DNA from: an uncultured Erysipelotrichaceae bacterium
Lineage (GTDB): Bacteria > Bacillota_I > Bacilli_A > Erysipelotrichales > Erysipelotrichaceae
DNA: 52,281 nucleotides
Reading direction: 5' to 3'
NCBI GenBank assembly: GCA_902775735.1
Contig: CACYNH010000016.1
Coordinates: forward strand, 1 to 52,281
Below are positions 15,801-24,632 of this stretch, one piece after another. The first letter of the stretch is position 1. Each line of letters begins with the position of its first letter. The position numbers and the translations under genes were made by a program. The notes under the pieces were generated by a model. That model searched no databases and was not told the origin of the DNA. It worked only from the letters and a program-made list of their open reading frames with translations.

Positions 15801-15865
15801 TTGACACCGCTGTTTTAGAGAACTATGATGTAACTGTAATTGGAAACGTTTACGGAAACGATCAC
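15801..15865 (+). promoter_or_regulatory. Promoter and operator of the LacI-family gene
   Basis: TTGACA at 15801-15806, 17 bp, TATGAT at 15824-15829 make a near-perfect promoter with start about 15836. Just downstream, GGAAACGTTTAC (15842-15853) and GGAAACGATC (15854-15863) are half-matched copies of the GGAAACGTTTCC operator seen before malE. This suggests autorepression by roadblock. Confidence 0.85.
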
Positions 15866-15889
15866 AATAATACTGGAAAGGGGGCAGTT

Positions 15890-16909
15890 ATGGCGACAAT
15901 CAAGGATATTGCGCGTTTATCCGGCTATTCGATCGGAACTGTCTCCCGGGTGATCAACTCTCATCCGGATGTCTCCGAAGCGGCGAAGCGCAAAATTGAA
16001 GAGGTGATCCGCAAAACCGGATTCCAGCCCAATTCCAACGCCAAGCTGCTGAAGCAGGCGTCAACCTCAGCCATCACAATTCTTGTCAAAGGCACCAAGA
16101 ACATTTTTCTTGAAACCATTCTCGAGGAGATTCAGGAACTCTTACGCGTCCATGGTGAAGCAGTCAGTGTTGTCTTCCTGGATGAACTGGCGGATGAAGT
16201 GGAAACGGCAGTTCAGCTTTGCGCAGAAAGAAAACCGAAAGGATTCATCTTCCTTGGTGCCAATCCGGACTACCTGAAGAAATCATTCGGGGTGATCACA
16301 GTCCCGGCGGTTCTGGTCAGCGGTGACGCCGACGGACTCGGTTTTGAAAACCTGTCGAGCTTCTGCACCGATGACTTCGCGGCCGCAAAGGAAGCGGTCG
16401 GCTGTCTGCTTTCAAAAGGGCATACAAAAATCGGAATTGTCGGCGGAATGGGCGAGCGCGAACATGGCAATGTCGGCGCTGACCGTTTATACGGCGCAAT
16501 GGAAAAGCTTAAGGAAAGCGGCATCTGCTTCGAAAGAGAGCGCTGCTATGAACCGGCGAAGTTCTCAGCCGAAGCAGGATATGGCTCCGCCCGCAGACTT
16601 CTGGAAAGGGCTCCGGAAATCACAGCTGTTTTCGCTTTGAGCGACACCGTTGCGATCGGGGCGATGCGGGCGGCGAAAGACCTCGGCCTCAGCATTCCCG
16701 ATGACCTGTCCGTGATCGGCTTTGACGGAATTGAATATTCCCGCTATTCCGTTCCCCGCCTGACGACAGTTGAACAGAGTTCCTCACTTCTGGCGCAGAG
16801 AAGCGTCGAAGATCTGCTTCTGCGGCTCAATTATCCGCGGCCGGCAGTGCATGAAAAGATACCATTCAGGATCGTCGAAGGCGAAAGCGTAAAAAAACCA
16901 AAAAAATAA
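15890..16909 (+). CDS. LacI-family repressor of the maltodextrin locus (MalR-like)
   Basis: 339 residues. Residues 1-50 are a classic LacI helix-turn-helix and hinge (IKDIARLSGYSIGTVSRVINSHP), followed by a periplasmic-binding-like sensor domain. AAAGGGGG precedes the ATG. The same GGAAACGTTTCC-type sites stand before this gene and before malE, so it very likely represses both itself and the sugar operon, with a maltodextrin or derivative as inducer. Confidence 0.92.
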   Translation: MATIKDIARLSGYSIGTVSRVINSHPDVSEAAKRKIEEVIRKTGFQPNSNAKLLKQASTSAITILVKGTKNIFLETILEEIQELLRVHGEAVSVVFLDELADEVETAVQLCAERKPKGFIFLGANPDYLKKSFGVITVPAVLVSGDADGLGFENLSSFCTDDFAAAKEAVGCLLSKGHTKIGIVGGMGEREHGNVGADRLYGAMEKLKESGICFERERCYEPAKFSAEAGYGSARRLLERAPEITAVFALSDTVAIGAMRAAKDLGLSIPDDLSVIGFDGIEYSRYSVPRLTTVEQSSSLLAQRSVEDLLLRLNYPRPAVHEKIPFRIVEGESVKKPKK

Positions 16910-16920
16910 GAAATTGAGTA

Positions 16921-16990
16921 TTGCAAAATGTAAACGCTTCAATTATCATGAAATTGTCAATTGGAAACGTTTCCAGTAACGTTTCCAATA
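16921..16990 (+). promoter_or_regulatory. Promoter, cre-like site and tandem LacI operators before malE
   Basis: TTGCAA at 16921-16926, 17 bp, TATCAT at 16944-16949 form the promoter. Between the boxes TGTAAACGCTTCAA (16930-16943) resembles a catabolite-responsive element. Downstream, TTGGAAACGTTTCCA at 16961-16975 contains a perfect 14-bp palindrome, and AACGTTTCCAA at 16978-16988 is a second partial copy. This allows both specific repression and catabolite control. Confidence 0.8.
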
Positions 16991-17019
16991 AATAATTCAC
17001 TTTCAGGAGGAAAAAAGAC

Positions 17020-18267
17020 ATGGAAATCAAGAAAGTTCTTACTACAGGCCTGGCAGCCCTGATGAGCGTTTCAATGCTCGGCTGCTCCAGCTCCGAAAAA
17101 CCTGCAGACAGCGGTGAAAAAGAAGAAACACCTGCTGAAACAGTCACAGCTACAGTCACAGTATGGGGACCTCAGGAAGACCAGTCCAAGGACAACGGCG
17201 AATGGCTCCAGACAATGTGCAATGAGTTCAATGAAGCACATCCTGAATGGGATCTGACATTCAACTACGGCGTCTGCTCCGAAGGCGACGCGAAGACAAA
17301 TGTCGGCACAGACCCCAGCGCAGCAGCTGATGTCTACATGTTCGCTAACGACCAGATCCCTGATCTGATCAAGGCCGGCGGTATCGCTGAACTGGGCGGC
17401 AATAACGTTGAAACAATGAAGTCCAACAACTCCGAGACAACAGTCAACACAGTCTCCTATAACGGTTCCGTTTACGGCTTCCCGTTCACAGCCAACACAT
17501 GGTTCATGTACTATGACAAGAGCGTCTTCTCTGAAGACGACATCAAGTCCCTCGACACAATGCTCGAAAAGGGCAAGGTTGCTTTCCCGCTCGAGAACTC
17601 CTGGTACATCGCAGCATTCTATGTAGCTAACGGCTGCACACTGTTCGGCGCAGACGGCGGTAACGCAGATGCAGGCATCGACTTCTCCGGTGACAAGGCT
17701 GTCGCAGTGACTGACTACCTCGTTGACCTGGTTGCCAACAAGAACTTCGCAAACGGCGATGTAGGTTCCGTATCCGACGCAAAGGCATTCTTCTCCGGCA
17801 CATGGGACTACTCCAAGGCTACAGACGCATATGGCGACAACACAGGTATCGCAGCTCTGCCGACAATCACAATCAACGGTGAGGCAAAGCAGATGAAGTC
17901 CTTCGCAGGCTCCAAGGCAATCGGCGTCAACCCGGCAACAGCTCTCTATGCTGAACATCCTGAAATCGCGGTCGCTCTTGCGGCATGGCTCGGCGGCTCA
18001 GAAGCTCAGCAGAAGCACTATGACCTGAGAAACATCATCCCGACAGACAAGAACATCAACGTCGGCGATGACGCTCTGGCAAAGGCACAGATGGACACAA
18101 TGAGCTACTCCTCCATCGTTCAGCCGCTGCAGGACGCTATGGGCCAGTACTGGGGACCGGCAGAATCCATGGGTAAGGAAATCAACGCCGGCACAGTTAC
18201 TCACAGCAACGCTGCTGAAAAGACAGAAGCTATGAACGAATCCATGAACACAGCAGTTGTTCAGTAA
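17020..18267 (+). CDS. malE: Maltose/maltodextrin-type ABC substrate-binding lipoprotein
   Basis: 415-residue family-1 sugar-binding protein. Lipobox MLGC puts the lipid on C22, followed by a Ser/Glu/Lys/Thr-rich linker (23-48) and the mature domain starting TVTVWGPQEDQ. CAGGAGG precedes the ATG. Many ACA (Thr) and GCA (Ala) codons give it a codon style typical of a highly expressed gene. It is first in the operon with malF and malG and separated from them by a stable hairpin. The ligand is inferred from the two GH13 enzymes nearby. Confidence 0.9.
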   Translation: MEIKKVLTTGLAALMSVSMLGCSSSEKPADSGEKEETPAETVTATVTVWGPQEDQSKDNGEWLQTMCNEFNEAHPEWDLTFNYGVCSEGDAKTNVGTDPSAAADVYMFANDQIPDLIKAGGIAELGGNNVETMKSNNSETTVNTVSYNGSVYGFPFTANTWFMYYDKSVFSEDDIKSLDTMLEKGKVAFPLENSWYIAAFYVANGCTLFGADGGNADAGIDFSGDKAVAVTDYLVDLVANKNFANGDVGSVSDAKAFFSGTWDYSKATDAYGDNTGIAALPTITINGEAKQMKSFAGSKAIGVNPATALYAEHPEIAVALAAWLGGSEAQQKHYDLRNIIPTDKNINVGDDALAKAQMDTMSYSSIVQPLQDAMGQYWGPAESMGKEINAGTVTHSNAAEKTEAMNESMNTAVVQ

Positions 18268-18302
18268 TCGTAAAAAAAAACAGAATCATCAAATAGAAAA
18301 GG

Positions 18303-18342
18303 CGGCAGAAGTACTGACATTAGTCGACTTCTGCCGTTTCTT
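18303..18342 (+). terminator. Intercistronic hairpin after malE (attenuator or 3' stabiliser)
   Basis: CGGCAGAAGT (18303-18312) and ACTTCTGCCG (18327-18336) form a perfect 10-bp stem with an inner ACT/AGT pair, then TTTCTTCTT. It likely lets much of the transcript stop after malE, giving more binding protein than permease. Confidence 0.75.
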
Positions 18343-18374
18343 CTTATACACCTGATTCATAAGGAGAAAAGGTT

Positions 18375-19736
18375 ATGGCCACGAAAGTAAATGAAAAAAT
18401 CACTGTAGCCAACGCTATTGCCAAAGGGGATTTATGGACCAGGCTGTCCGCCGCCATTATGGGCGCCGGCATGTTCGGCCACCAACAGATCGTCAAGGGA
18501 ATCATGGTACTTGCATGCGAAGTCGCATTCATCTTCTACATGATTGCCAGCGGTATCTCAAATCTGGCGCTGCTTCCGAGCCTGGGAACCCAGGAACAGC
18601 AGAAAGTATGGAACGAAGCCAAACAGATTTATGAATACACAGCCGGAGACAACTCCCAGCAGATCCTGCTTTATGGCGTTGTAACTCTGTTTGTCATCGC
18701 TGCCATCATTCTGCTCTGGATTCTGCAGATGAAGCATTCCTACAAACTGCAGCGCAAAATGGAAGAGGGAGAACACATTCCGTCATTCAAAGAGGATATT
18801 ATCTCCCTGTTCAACGGCAACCTCCACATCACCCTCATGTCACTGCCGTGCCTGGGCATTCTGGTCTTCAACATCGTCCCGCTGGTCTACATGATCTCAA
18901 TGGCGTTTACCAGCTATTCCAAGGAAGATGAGAAGCTCATGCTGTTTGACTGGAACGGCTTGACACAGTTCCAGAGAGTTCTCAACCTCAACGGCAACAT
19001 CGGCAAACAGTTCTGGCATGTTCTTGGATGGACGGTTGTCTGGGCAATCTTCGCCACATTCCTGAACTATATCCTGGGTATGATCCTGGCAATGGTCATC
19101 AACAGAAAAGACACAAAGGCAAAGGGCTTCTGGAGATTCTGCTTCGTTCTTTCCATCGCGGTTCCCCAGTTCGTTTCCCTCATGATCATGAACATCATGC
19201 TGCAGCCCAACGGAGCCGTGAACGTTCTGCTAAGAAACCTCGGCTGGATCGGGGCGTCCGATTCACTGCCGTTCTGGACCAATGTCACGTGGGCAAGAAT
19301 CACGATCATCGTGATCAACCTGTGGGTCGGTATTCCTTATACACTGCTGCAAATCACAGGTATCCTGCAGAATATCCCCAACGAATTATATGAGGCGGCG
19401 AGAATGGACGGCGCCGGTCCGGTAACGATCTTCTTCAAGATCACACTGCCGTACATGCTGTTTGTCACAACCCCGTACCTCATCACATCCTTCGTCGGAA
19501 ACATCAACAACTTCAATGTCATCTATCTGCTTTCAGGCGGCGGACCCACATACGTCGGCGACACCGCCGGTCAGACCGATCTGCTTGTCACCTGGCTGTA
19601 CAAGCTGACCATCGACCAGCAGTACTACAACCTCGGCGCGGTCATCGGTATCATCACCTTTGTCATTCTGACAATCATCACTCTGGTGACATACCGCAAT
19701 TCCGCATCCTATAAGAATGAGGAGGCATTCATGTAA
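18375..19736 (+). CDS. malF: Maltodextrin ABC transporter permease, MalF type
   Basis: 453 residues with a long N-terminal part (two early hydrophobic segments near 35-60 and 98-118, then a cytosolic loop) before the core permease domain. The EAA contact loop reads YEAARMDGAGPVTIFFKITLP near 340-360. AAGGAGA precedes the ATG. It pairs with the next gene. Confidence 0.93.
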   Translation: MATKVNEKITVANAIAKGDLWTRLSAAIMGAGMFGHQQIVKGIMVLACEVAFIFYMIASGISNLALLPSLGTQEQQKVWNEAKQIYEYTAGDNSQQILLYGVVTLFVIAAIILLWILQMKHSYKLQRKMEEGEHIPSFKEDIISLFNGNLHITLMSLPCLGILVFNIVPLVYMISMAFTSYSKEDEKLMLFDWNGLTQFQRVLNLNGNIGKQFWHVLGWTVVWAIFATFLNYILGMILAMVINRKDTKAKGFWRFCFVLSIAVPQFVSLMIMNIMLQPNGAVNVLLRNLGWIGASDSLPFWTNVTWARITIIVINLWVGIPYTLLQITGILQNIPNELYEAARMDGAGPVTIFFKITLPYMLFVTTPYLITSFVGNINNFNVIYLLSGGGPTYVGDTAGQTDLLVTWLYKLTIDQQYYNLGAVIGIITFVILTIITLVTYRNSASYKNEEAFM

Positions 19737-20614
19737 TGACTGTTATGGAGAGTAAGAGAAATAAAAGAAACTCACGCACAGTGGCTGTCAATGTACTCGT
19801 TCATGTCATTCTTGCCATTCTTGCCGTGATCTGGGTCATGCCGATCTTCTGGATCGTGCTGACAAGCTTCCGGGCGGAGCCGGGCGCTTATACAAGCACC
19901 TTCCTGCCCCAGGGATACACACTCAACAACTACGTCAAACTGTTCACCGACAGAAATGTCCTGAACTTCCCGAAGATGTTCACAAACACACTGATCATCG
20001 CGATCGTGACATGCATCATCTCCACATTCTTCGTTCTCTCGGTTGCCTACAGCTTATCGAGAATGCGCTTTAAATTCCGTAAGCCGTATATGAACATCGC
20101 CATGATCCTGGGCCTGTTCCCCGGCTTCATGACAATGGTCGCCCAGTACTTCATCCTGAAGTCCATGGGTCTTACAGAGGGCAGCGCGATCCGTTTCGGT
20201 CTGATCATCGTCTACTCCGCCTGCACAGGTCTGGGCTTCCAGATCGCCAAAGGCTATTTCGATACCATCCCCCGGTCCATCGATGAGGCGGCGGTGATCG
20301 ACGGCGCCACCCAGTGGCAGGTCTTCACTCAGATCACAATGCCTCTGGCAAAGCCTATTGTCATCTACACAATCCTGACTTCTTTCATTGCGCCATGGGT
20401 TGACTTCATCTTCGCCAAGGTTCTCTGTCGTGCCAACGCGGATCAGTATACCGTCGCGATCGGTCTGTGGAACATGCTGCAGAAGGAATACATCTACCAG
20501 TGGTACACATGCTTCGCGGCCGGCGCCGTCGTTATCTCCATCCCGATCGCCTGCCTGTTCCTCTATCTGCAGAGGTTCTACGTCGAAGGCATGTCAGGTG
20601 CCGTCAAGGGATAA
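19736..20614 (+). CDS. malG: Maltodextrin ABC transporter permease, MalG type
   Basis: 292 residues with six hydrophobic segments and the contact loop DEAAVIDGATQWQVFTQITMP. Its ATG overlaps the malF stop by one base. No MalK/MsmX ATPase gene lies in the window, so the transporter must borrow a shared ATPase. Confidence 0.94.
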   Translation: MTVMESKRNKRNSRTVAVNVLVHVILAILAVIWVMPIFWIVLTSFRAEPGAYTSTFLPQGYTLNNYVKLFTDRNVLNFPKMFTNTLIIAIVTCIISTFFVLSVAYSLSRMRFKFRKPYMNIAMILGLFPGFMTMVAQYFILKSMGLTEGSAIRFGLIIVYSACTGLGFQIAKGYFDTIPRSIDEAAVIDGATQWQVFTQITMPLAKPIVIYTILTSFIAPWVDFIFAKVLCRANADQYTVAIGLWNMLQKEYIYQWYTCFAAGAVVISIPIACLFLYLQRFYVEGMSGAVKG

Positions 20615-22248
20615 TGTCCCGCTCATTCAAAACAATTCAGTTCTGTGCAGTCCTGTCACTGCTTGCTGTGACAGGATGCACACCAACAGATTCCACAGCA
20701 GCAGGCGGCCAGTCTGCTGCTTCTTCGGTTCAGATGATGGAGCTGAACAAAGACCTCGGACATGCTGAAGTGAATGACGCGTACAGAACAACCTACGAAA
20801 TCTTTGTTTATTCCTTCGCCGACAGCGACAATGACGGCACCGGCGACCTGCAGGGTGTGATCTCAAAACTTGATTACATTGAGGACATGGGCTTCAATCA
20901 GATCTGGCTGATGCCCGTTTCCCCCTCAGGCACTTATCACAAATACGATGTCGATGACTACATGGCCATCGATCCCGCCTATGGCACGATGGATGATTTT
21001 GATGAACTGATTTCAAAATGCAGAGAAAAGAACATCAATGTCATCATTGACCTTGTTCTCAACCACACTTCCGTAAACCATCCATGGTTCAAAGCGGCGT
21101 GGGATTATCTGAAGGAACTTCCTTCCGACTGGGGACCTTCTTCCGACTACTGTCCTTACTTTGATTACTACAACTTCTCCAGGGACGCCCAGGACGGCTA
21201 TGCGCCGCTGGAGGGAACCAACTGGTATTACGAAGCACGCTTCTGGAGCGGCATGCCTGATCTCAACCTCGGTTCTGAAAGAGTCAGGAAAGAGATTTCA
21301 GACATCATGAAATTCTGGATTGACCATGGCGTGGCGGGGTTCCGGCTTGACGCGGTGACTTCCTACTACACCGGCAATAACGAAATGAGCACAGACTTCC
21401 TGAAATGGCTTGTGAGTGAAGGCAAGAGCTTGAAAAATGACTGCTATTTCGTCGGGGAAGGCTGGACTGACCGCAATACATTTGCCGGCTATTACGCTTC
21501 GGGAATTGATTCGATGTTTGACTTCTCCTTTGCCAATAACGAAGGCGTGATCGCTTCTGTTCTCAAAGGAGCGGACGCCAAAGCATATGGCCAGGCGCAG
21601 GTGAATGAACAGGAACTGTTCTCCTCAATTAACAAAAATTACATCAACGCACCGTTCTATACCAACCACGATATGGCAAGAAGCGCGGGCTATTATGTCA
21701 ATGACGGCGGCCGCAAGGTCAAGATGGCAGGCGCCATGAACCTGCTCATGAGCGGCAATGCCTTTGTCTATTACGGTGAAGAACTCGGCATGAAGGGTTC
21801 CGGCAAAGATGAAAACAAGAGAGCCCCGATGTACTGGAGCTCTGATCCTGAAGCTGAAGGGATGTGCGACGGTCCGGCCGACATGGATGAAGTGAAAATG
21901 GTATGGCCTTCTTACGAAGAACAGAAAGACGACGATACCAGCATCCTGAACTACTACCGCCAGGCAATTAAAACCCGCAATGCCTTCAGATCAATTTCCC
22001 ATGGCACTGTCACAATGGCGGATGACCTCTCCAGTGCGTCCATCTGTGCCTACACAAAGGAATACGAAGGGGAGAAGGTTCTTCTTGTCCTCAACACAAC
22101 AGAGAATGAGGAAGACGTGAACCTTTCCGCTTACTCTGAGTTCAATACACTCAAAGCAGTGCTCAACACCGGCGAAGAAGAAATCACATTCAAAGACGGC
22201 ACACTGCACATGCCTGCCTTCTCCATCGCTGTTCTTACAGGAGAATAA
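20614..22248 (+). CDS. Lipoprotein alpha-amylase, GH13
   Basis: 544 residues. A lipoprotein signal (LLAVTGC, Cys 22) places it on the outside of the cell. The GH13 barrel starts at YEIFVYSFADSDNDGTGDLQGVI. Catalytic landmarks are GFRLDAV (nucleophile Asp), FVGEGW (acid Glu) and TNHDMAR (third Asp). It likely cuts starch or maltodextrin at the cell surface for the adjacent importer. The frame is open back to 20467 inside malG, but the ATG overlapping the malG stop by one base gives a proper signal peptide. Confidence 0.93.
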   Translation: MSRSFKTIQFCAVLSLLAVTGCTPTDSTAAGGQSAASSVQMMELNKDLGHAEVNDAYRTTYEIFVYSFADSDNDGTGDLQGVISKLDYIEDMGFNQIWLMPVSPSGTYHKYDVDDYMAIDPAYGTMDDFDELISKCREKNINVIIDLVLNHTSVNHPWFKAAWDYLKELPSDWGPSSDYCPYFDYYNFSRDAQDGYAPLEGTNWYYEARFWSGMPDLNLGSERVRKEISDIMKFWIDHGVAGFRLDAVTSYYTGNNEMSTDFLKWLVSEGKSLKNDCYFVGEGWTDRNTFAGYYASGIDSMFDFSFANNEGVIASVLKGADAKAYGQAQVNEQELFSSINKNYINAPFYTNHDMARSAGYYVNDGGRKVKMAGAMNLLMSGNAFVYYGEELGMKGSGKDENKRAPMYWSSDPEAEGMCDGPADMDEVKMVWPSYEEQKDDDTSILNYYRQAIKTRNAFRSISHGTVTMADDLSSASICAYTKEYEGEKVLLVLNTTENEEDVNLSAYSEFNTLKAVLNTGEEEITFKDGTLHMPAFSIAVLTGE

Positions 22249-22251
22249 GGC

Positions 22252-23037
22252 ATGACAGAAAGCTATATCTTCGATCTTTATGGAACCTTAATTGATATCC
22301 ATACAGATCAGACCATGCCTTCCTTATGGGAGCGCATGGCCATCCACTTCAGCATCTATGGCGCCGACTGGAAGCCGGCCGAGCTGAAAAAGGCGTATTA
22401 CCGGATCTGTGAGGAAGAAGCGGAAAGACTTATCACTTCAAAGATCAGATATCCTGAACCGGACATCGTCAGGGTCTTTAAGCGCCTTTACAAAGAGGCG
22501 CCTGCCTTCCATATGACTGAACGGAAAGCGGTCATTGATGAAGACTGGGTTTACATGACAGCTTCCATGTTCAGAACAATTTCAAGGAAAAAACTGAAGC
22601 TGTATCCGGATACTGTTCCTGTTCTGAATGAACTGAAGAAAAGGGGAAAGAAGATTTACCTGCTTTCCAACGCCCAGACCATCTTCACCATTCCGGAAAT
22701 GGAGATGACGGGAATCTATGATTATTTTGATGATATCTACATTTCTTCAGATTACGGAATGAAGAAACCCCAGAAGGAATTCATGGAACAATTGCTGGAA
22801 GAGTATCACATCAATCCTGATGGGGCGCTCATGATTGGCAATGAAATACAGAGCGACTGCGCACCTGCGGCAGCCTGCGGGGTTCCTTCTGTTTTCCTGA
22901 ATACAGGTCATTATCCAGATGAAATCATCAGAAAGCAGATCAAAGATAATCTTCCGGCAGGCTATACGCCTGTGATCATACAGGACGGCAGATTATCACA
23001 CCTGATTGACAATACAGGAGGACATCACAATGCCTGA
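22252..23037 (+). CDS. HAD-superfamily hydrolase
   Basis: 261 residues with the four HAD motifs: FDLYGTL (motif I), LLSNAQ (II), KKPQKEF (III) and GNEIQSDC (IV). An alpha-helical cap lies between motifs I and II, so it belongs to subfamily I with small phosphatases and phosphomutases. It begins 3 bp after the amylase stop. A sugar-phosphate substrate is likely from context; specificity is open. Confidence 0.9.
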   Translation: MTESYIFDLYGTLIDIHTDQTMPSLWERMAIHFSIYGADWKPAELKKAYYRICEEEAERLITSKIRYPEPDIVRVFKRLYKEAPAFHMTERKAVIDEDWVYMTASMFRTISRKKLKLYPDTVPVLNELKKRGKKIYLLSNAQTIFTIPEMEMTGIYDYFDDIYISSDYGMKKPQKEFMEQLLEEYHINPDGALMIGNEIQSDCAPAAACGVPSVFLNTGHYPDEIIRKQIKDNLPAGYTPVIIQDGRLSHLIDNTGGHHNA

Positions 23038-24574
23038 ATGGCTCAAAGACACCGTATTCTATGAAATCTACCCGCAGTCATTCAAAGACTCGAACGATGA
23101 CGGCACCGGAGATCTCAACGGCATCATAGAAAAACTGGATTACATCAAAGACCTCGGCGCAAACGCGTTATGGATCAACCCTTGTTTTGATTCGCCTTTC
23201 AAAGACGCCGGCTACGATGTGCGCGACTATAAAAAAGTGGCGCCCCGCTATGGCACCAATGAGGATCTTGTCCGTTTGTTTGAGACTGCGCATGAAAAGG
23301 GCATCAAAGTCCTTCTTGATCTGGTTCCCGGCCACACAAGCGATACCCATGAATGGTTCATTGAATCACAGAAATACGAACCCAATGAGTATTCCGGAAG
23401 ATATGTCTGGACAACCAATGCCTTTGAAGGCATCGGCGGCCATCCGTACATTTCCGGCATGACCGAACGCTATGGCGCGTACATGCTTAACTTCTTCGCT
23501 TCCCAGCCAGCCTTAAACTACGGCTGGCTCAACAGAACCGAAAAGTGGATGTCGGCAGTCGATTCTCCCGAAGCTCTTGCGACAAGGGAAGCGCTTAAGG
23601 ACATCATGCGTTTCTGGCTGGATCAGGGATGCGACGGTTTCCGTGTGGATATGGCGGATTCACTTGTCAAAAATGACGATGATCATAAATCCGCCACCGC
23701 GGCCATCTGGCGTGATATCCGCAATATGCTGGACAAAGACTATCCGGAAGCGGCACTGGTTTCCGAATGGTCCAATCCTCAGCAGGCCATCAACGGCGGC
23801 GGCTTCCATATGGACTTTTATCTCGACCATTGGCATAACGGCTACAATACCCTCTTACGTGATTATGAGGCAAATGAAGAAGACAACAGCTTCTTCAGAG
23901 CCAAAGGCAAAGGCGATATCATGCGTTTCCTTGATGACTATCTGCCCAAATACAGAGCCACAAAGGACAATGGATATATCTCTATGTTCACCTGCAATCA
24001 CGACACGCCGAGACCCGCCAGGACATTGAGCGAAAGAGAGCTTAAAATCGCCTACGCGTTCCTGCTGACGATGCCGGGAGTTCCGTTTATCTACTATGGA
24101 GACGAAATCGGCATGCGTTTCCTCGACGTCAGAACAAAAGAGGGCGGCTACCACAGAACCGGCTCCAGAACCCCGATGCAGTGGGATGAAACGGAAAACG
24201 CAGGCTTCTCCAAAGCACCTTCAGATCAGCTGTATCTGCCGGTGGATCAAAACGAAGACGCTCCGTGCGTTTCAAAGCAGGCAGCCGATCCGGATTCTCT
24301 TTACAATGTCACAAAACAGCTGGTGAAGCTGCGTCATGACAATCCTGACCTGCAGGCTGACAGTTTCTTTAAACCTGTTTACGCCGTCAAAGAAGAAATG
24401 CCGTTTGTCTATGCAAGGGGAAACCTGCTTTGCGCGGTGAATCCTTCGATGGGCGGCATCAAGATCAGACTGAAAGAGATGAAAGGCAGGGAACCTCTCT
24501 ATGTCATCGGAAGGGCTGTTGCTGAAAATGATGCGCTGATCATCGGACCGCAGTCCTTCGCAGTATTCCGCTAA
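23030..24574 (+). CDS. Cytosolic GH13 alpha-glucosidase/maltogenic-type enzyme
   Basis: 514 residues, no signal peptide. Catalytic landmarks are GFRVDMADS (nucleophile), LVSEWSNP (acid Glu) and TCNHDTPR (third Asp). The N-terminus (DTVFYEIYPQSFKDSNDDGTGDL) is like oligo-1,6-glucosidases and related intracellular enzymes. The start at 23030 follows CAGGAGG and overlaps the HAD gene by 8 bp. It would hydrolyse imported maltodextrins to glucose. Confidence 0.9.
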   Translation: MPEWLKDTVFYEIYPQSFKDSNDDGTGDLNGIIEKLDYIKDLGANALWINPCFDSPFKDAGYDVRDYKKVAPRYGTNEDLVRLFETAHEKGIKVLLDLVPGHTSDTHEWFIESQKYEPNEYSGRYVWTTNAFEGIGGHPYISGMTERYGAYMLNFFASQPALNYGWLNRTEKWMSAVDSPEALATREALKDIMRFWLDQGCDGFRVDMADSLVKNDDDHKSATAAIWRDIRNMLDKDYPEAALVSEWSNPQQAINGGGFHMDFYLDHWHNGYNTLLRDYEANEEDNSFFRAKGKGDIMRFLDDYLPKYRATKDNGYISMFTCNHDTPRPARTLSERELKIAYAFLLTMPGVPFIYYGDEIGMRFLDVRTKEGGYHRTGSRTPMQWDETENAGFSKAPSDQLYLPVDQNEDAPCVSKQAADPDSLYNVTKQLVKLRHDNPDLQADSFFKPVYAVKEEMPFVYARGNLLCAVNPSMGGIKIRLKEMKGREPLYVIGRAVAENDALIIGPQSFAVFR

Positions 24575-24592
24575 AACTGAATCACATACATG

Positions 24593-24621
24593 AAAAGGGG
24601 CGTAACTGACTGTTACGCCCC
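24593..24621. terminator. Bidirectional terminator ending the maltodextrin operon
   Basis: GGGGCGTAAC (24597-24606) and GTTACGCCCC (24612-24621) form a perfect 10-bp stem with A4 before it. It sits between two convergent genes. Confidence 0.85.
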
Positions 24622-24632
24622 TTCATTCATCT

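Noticed and set aside
14256..15818. Long plus-strand ORF of 520 codons opposite the CobW genes
   Set aside because: It is the antisense of two well-defined GTPase genes; its hydrophobic Val/Met/Phe tract is only the complement of the His/Asp codons.
20467..20613. Amylase start inside malG
   Set aside because: The upstream residues are Arg-rich shadow of malG; the ATG at 20614 gives a proper lipoprotein signal.
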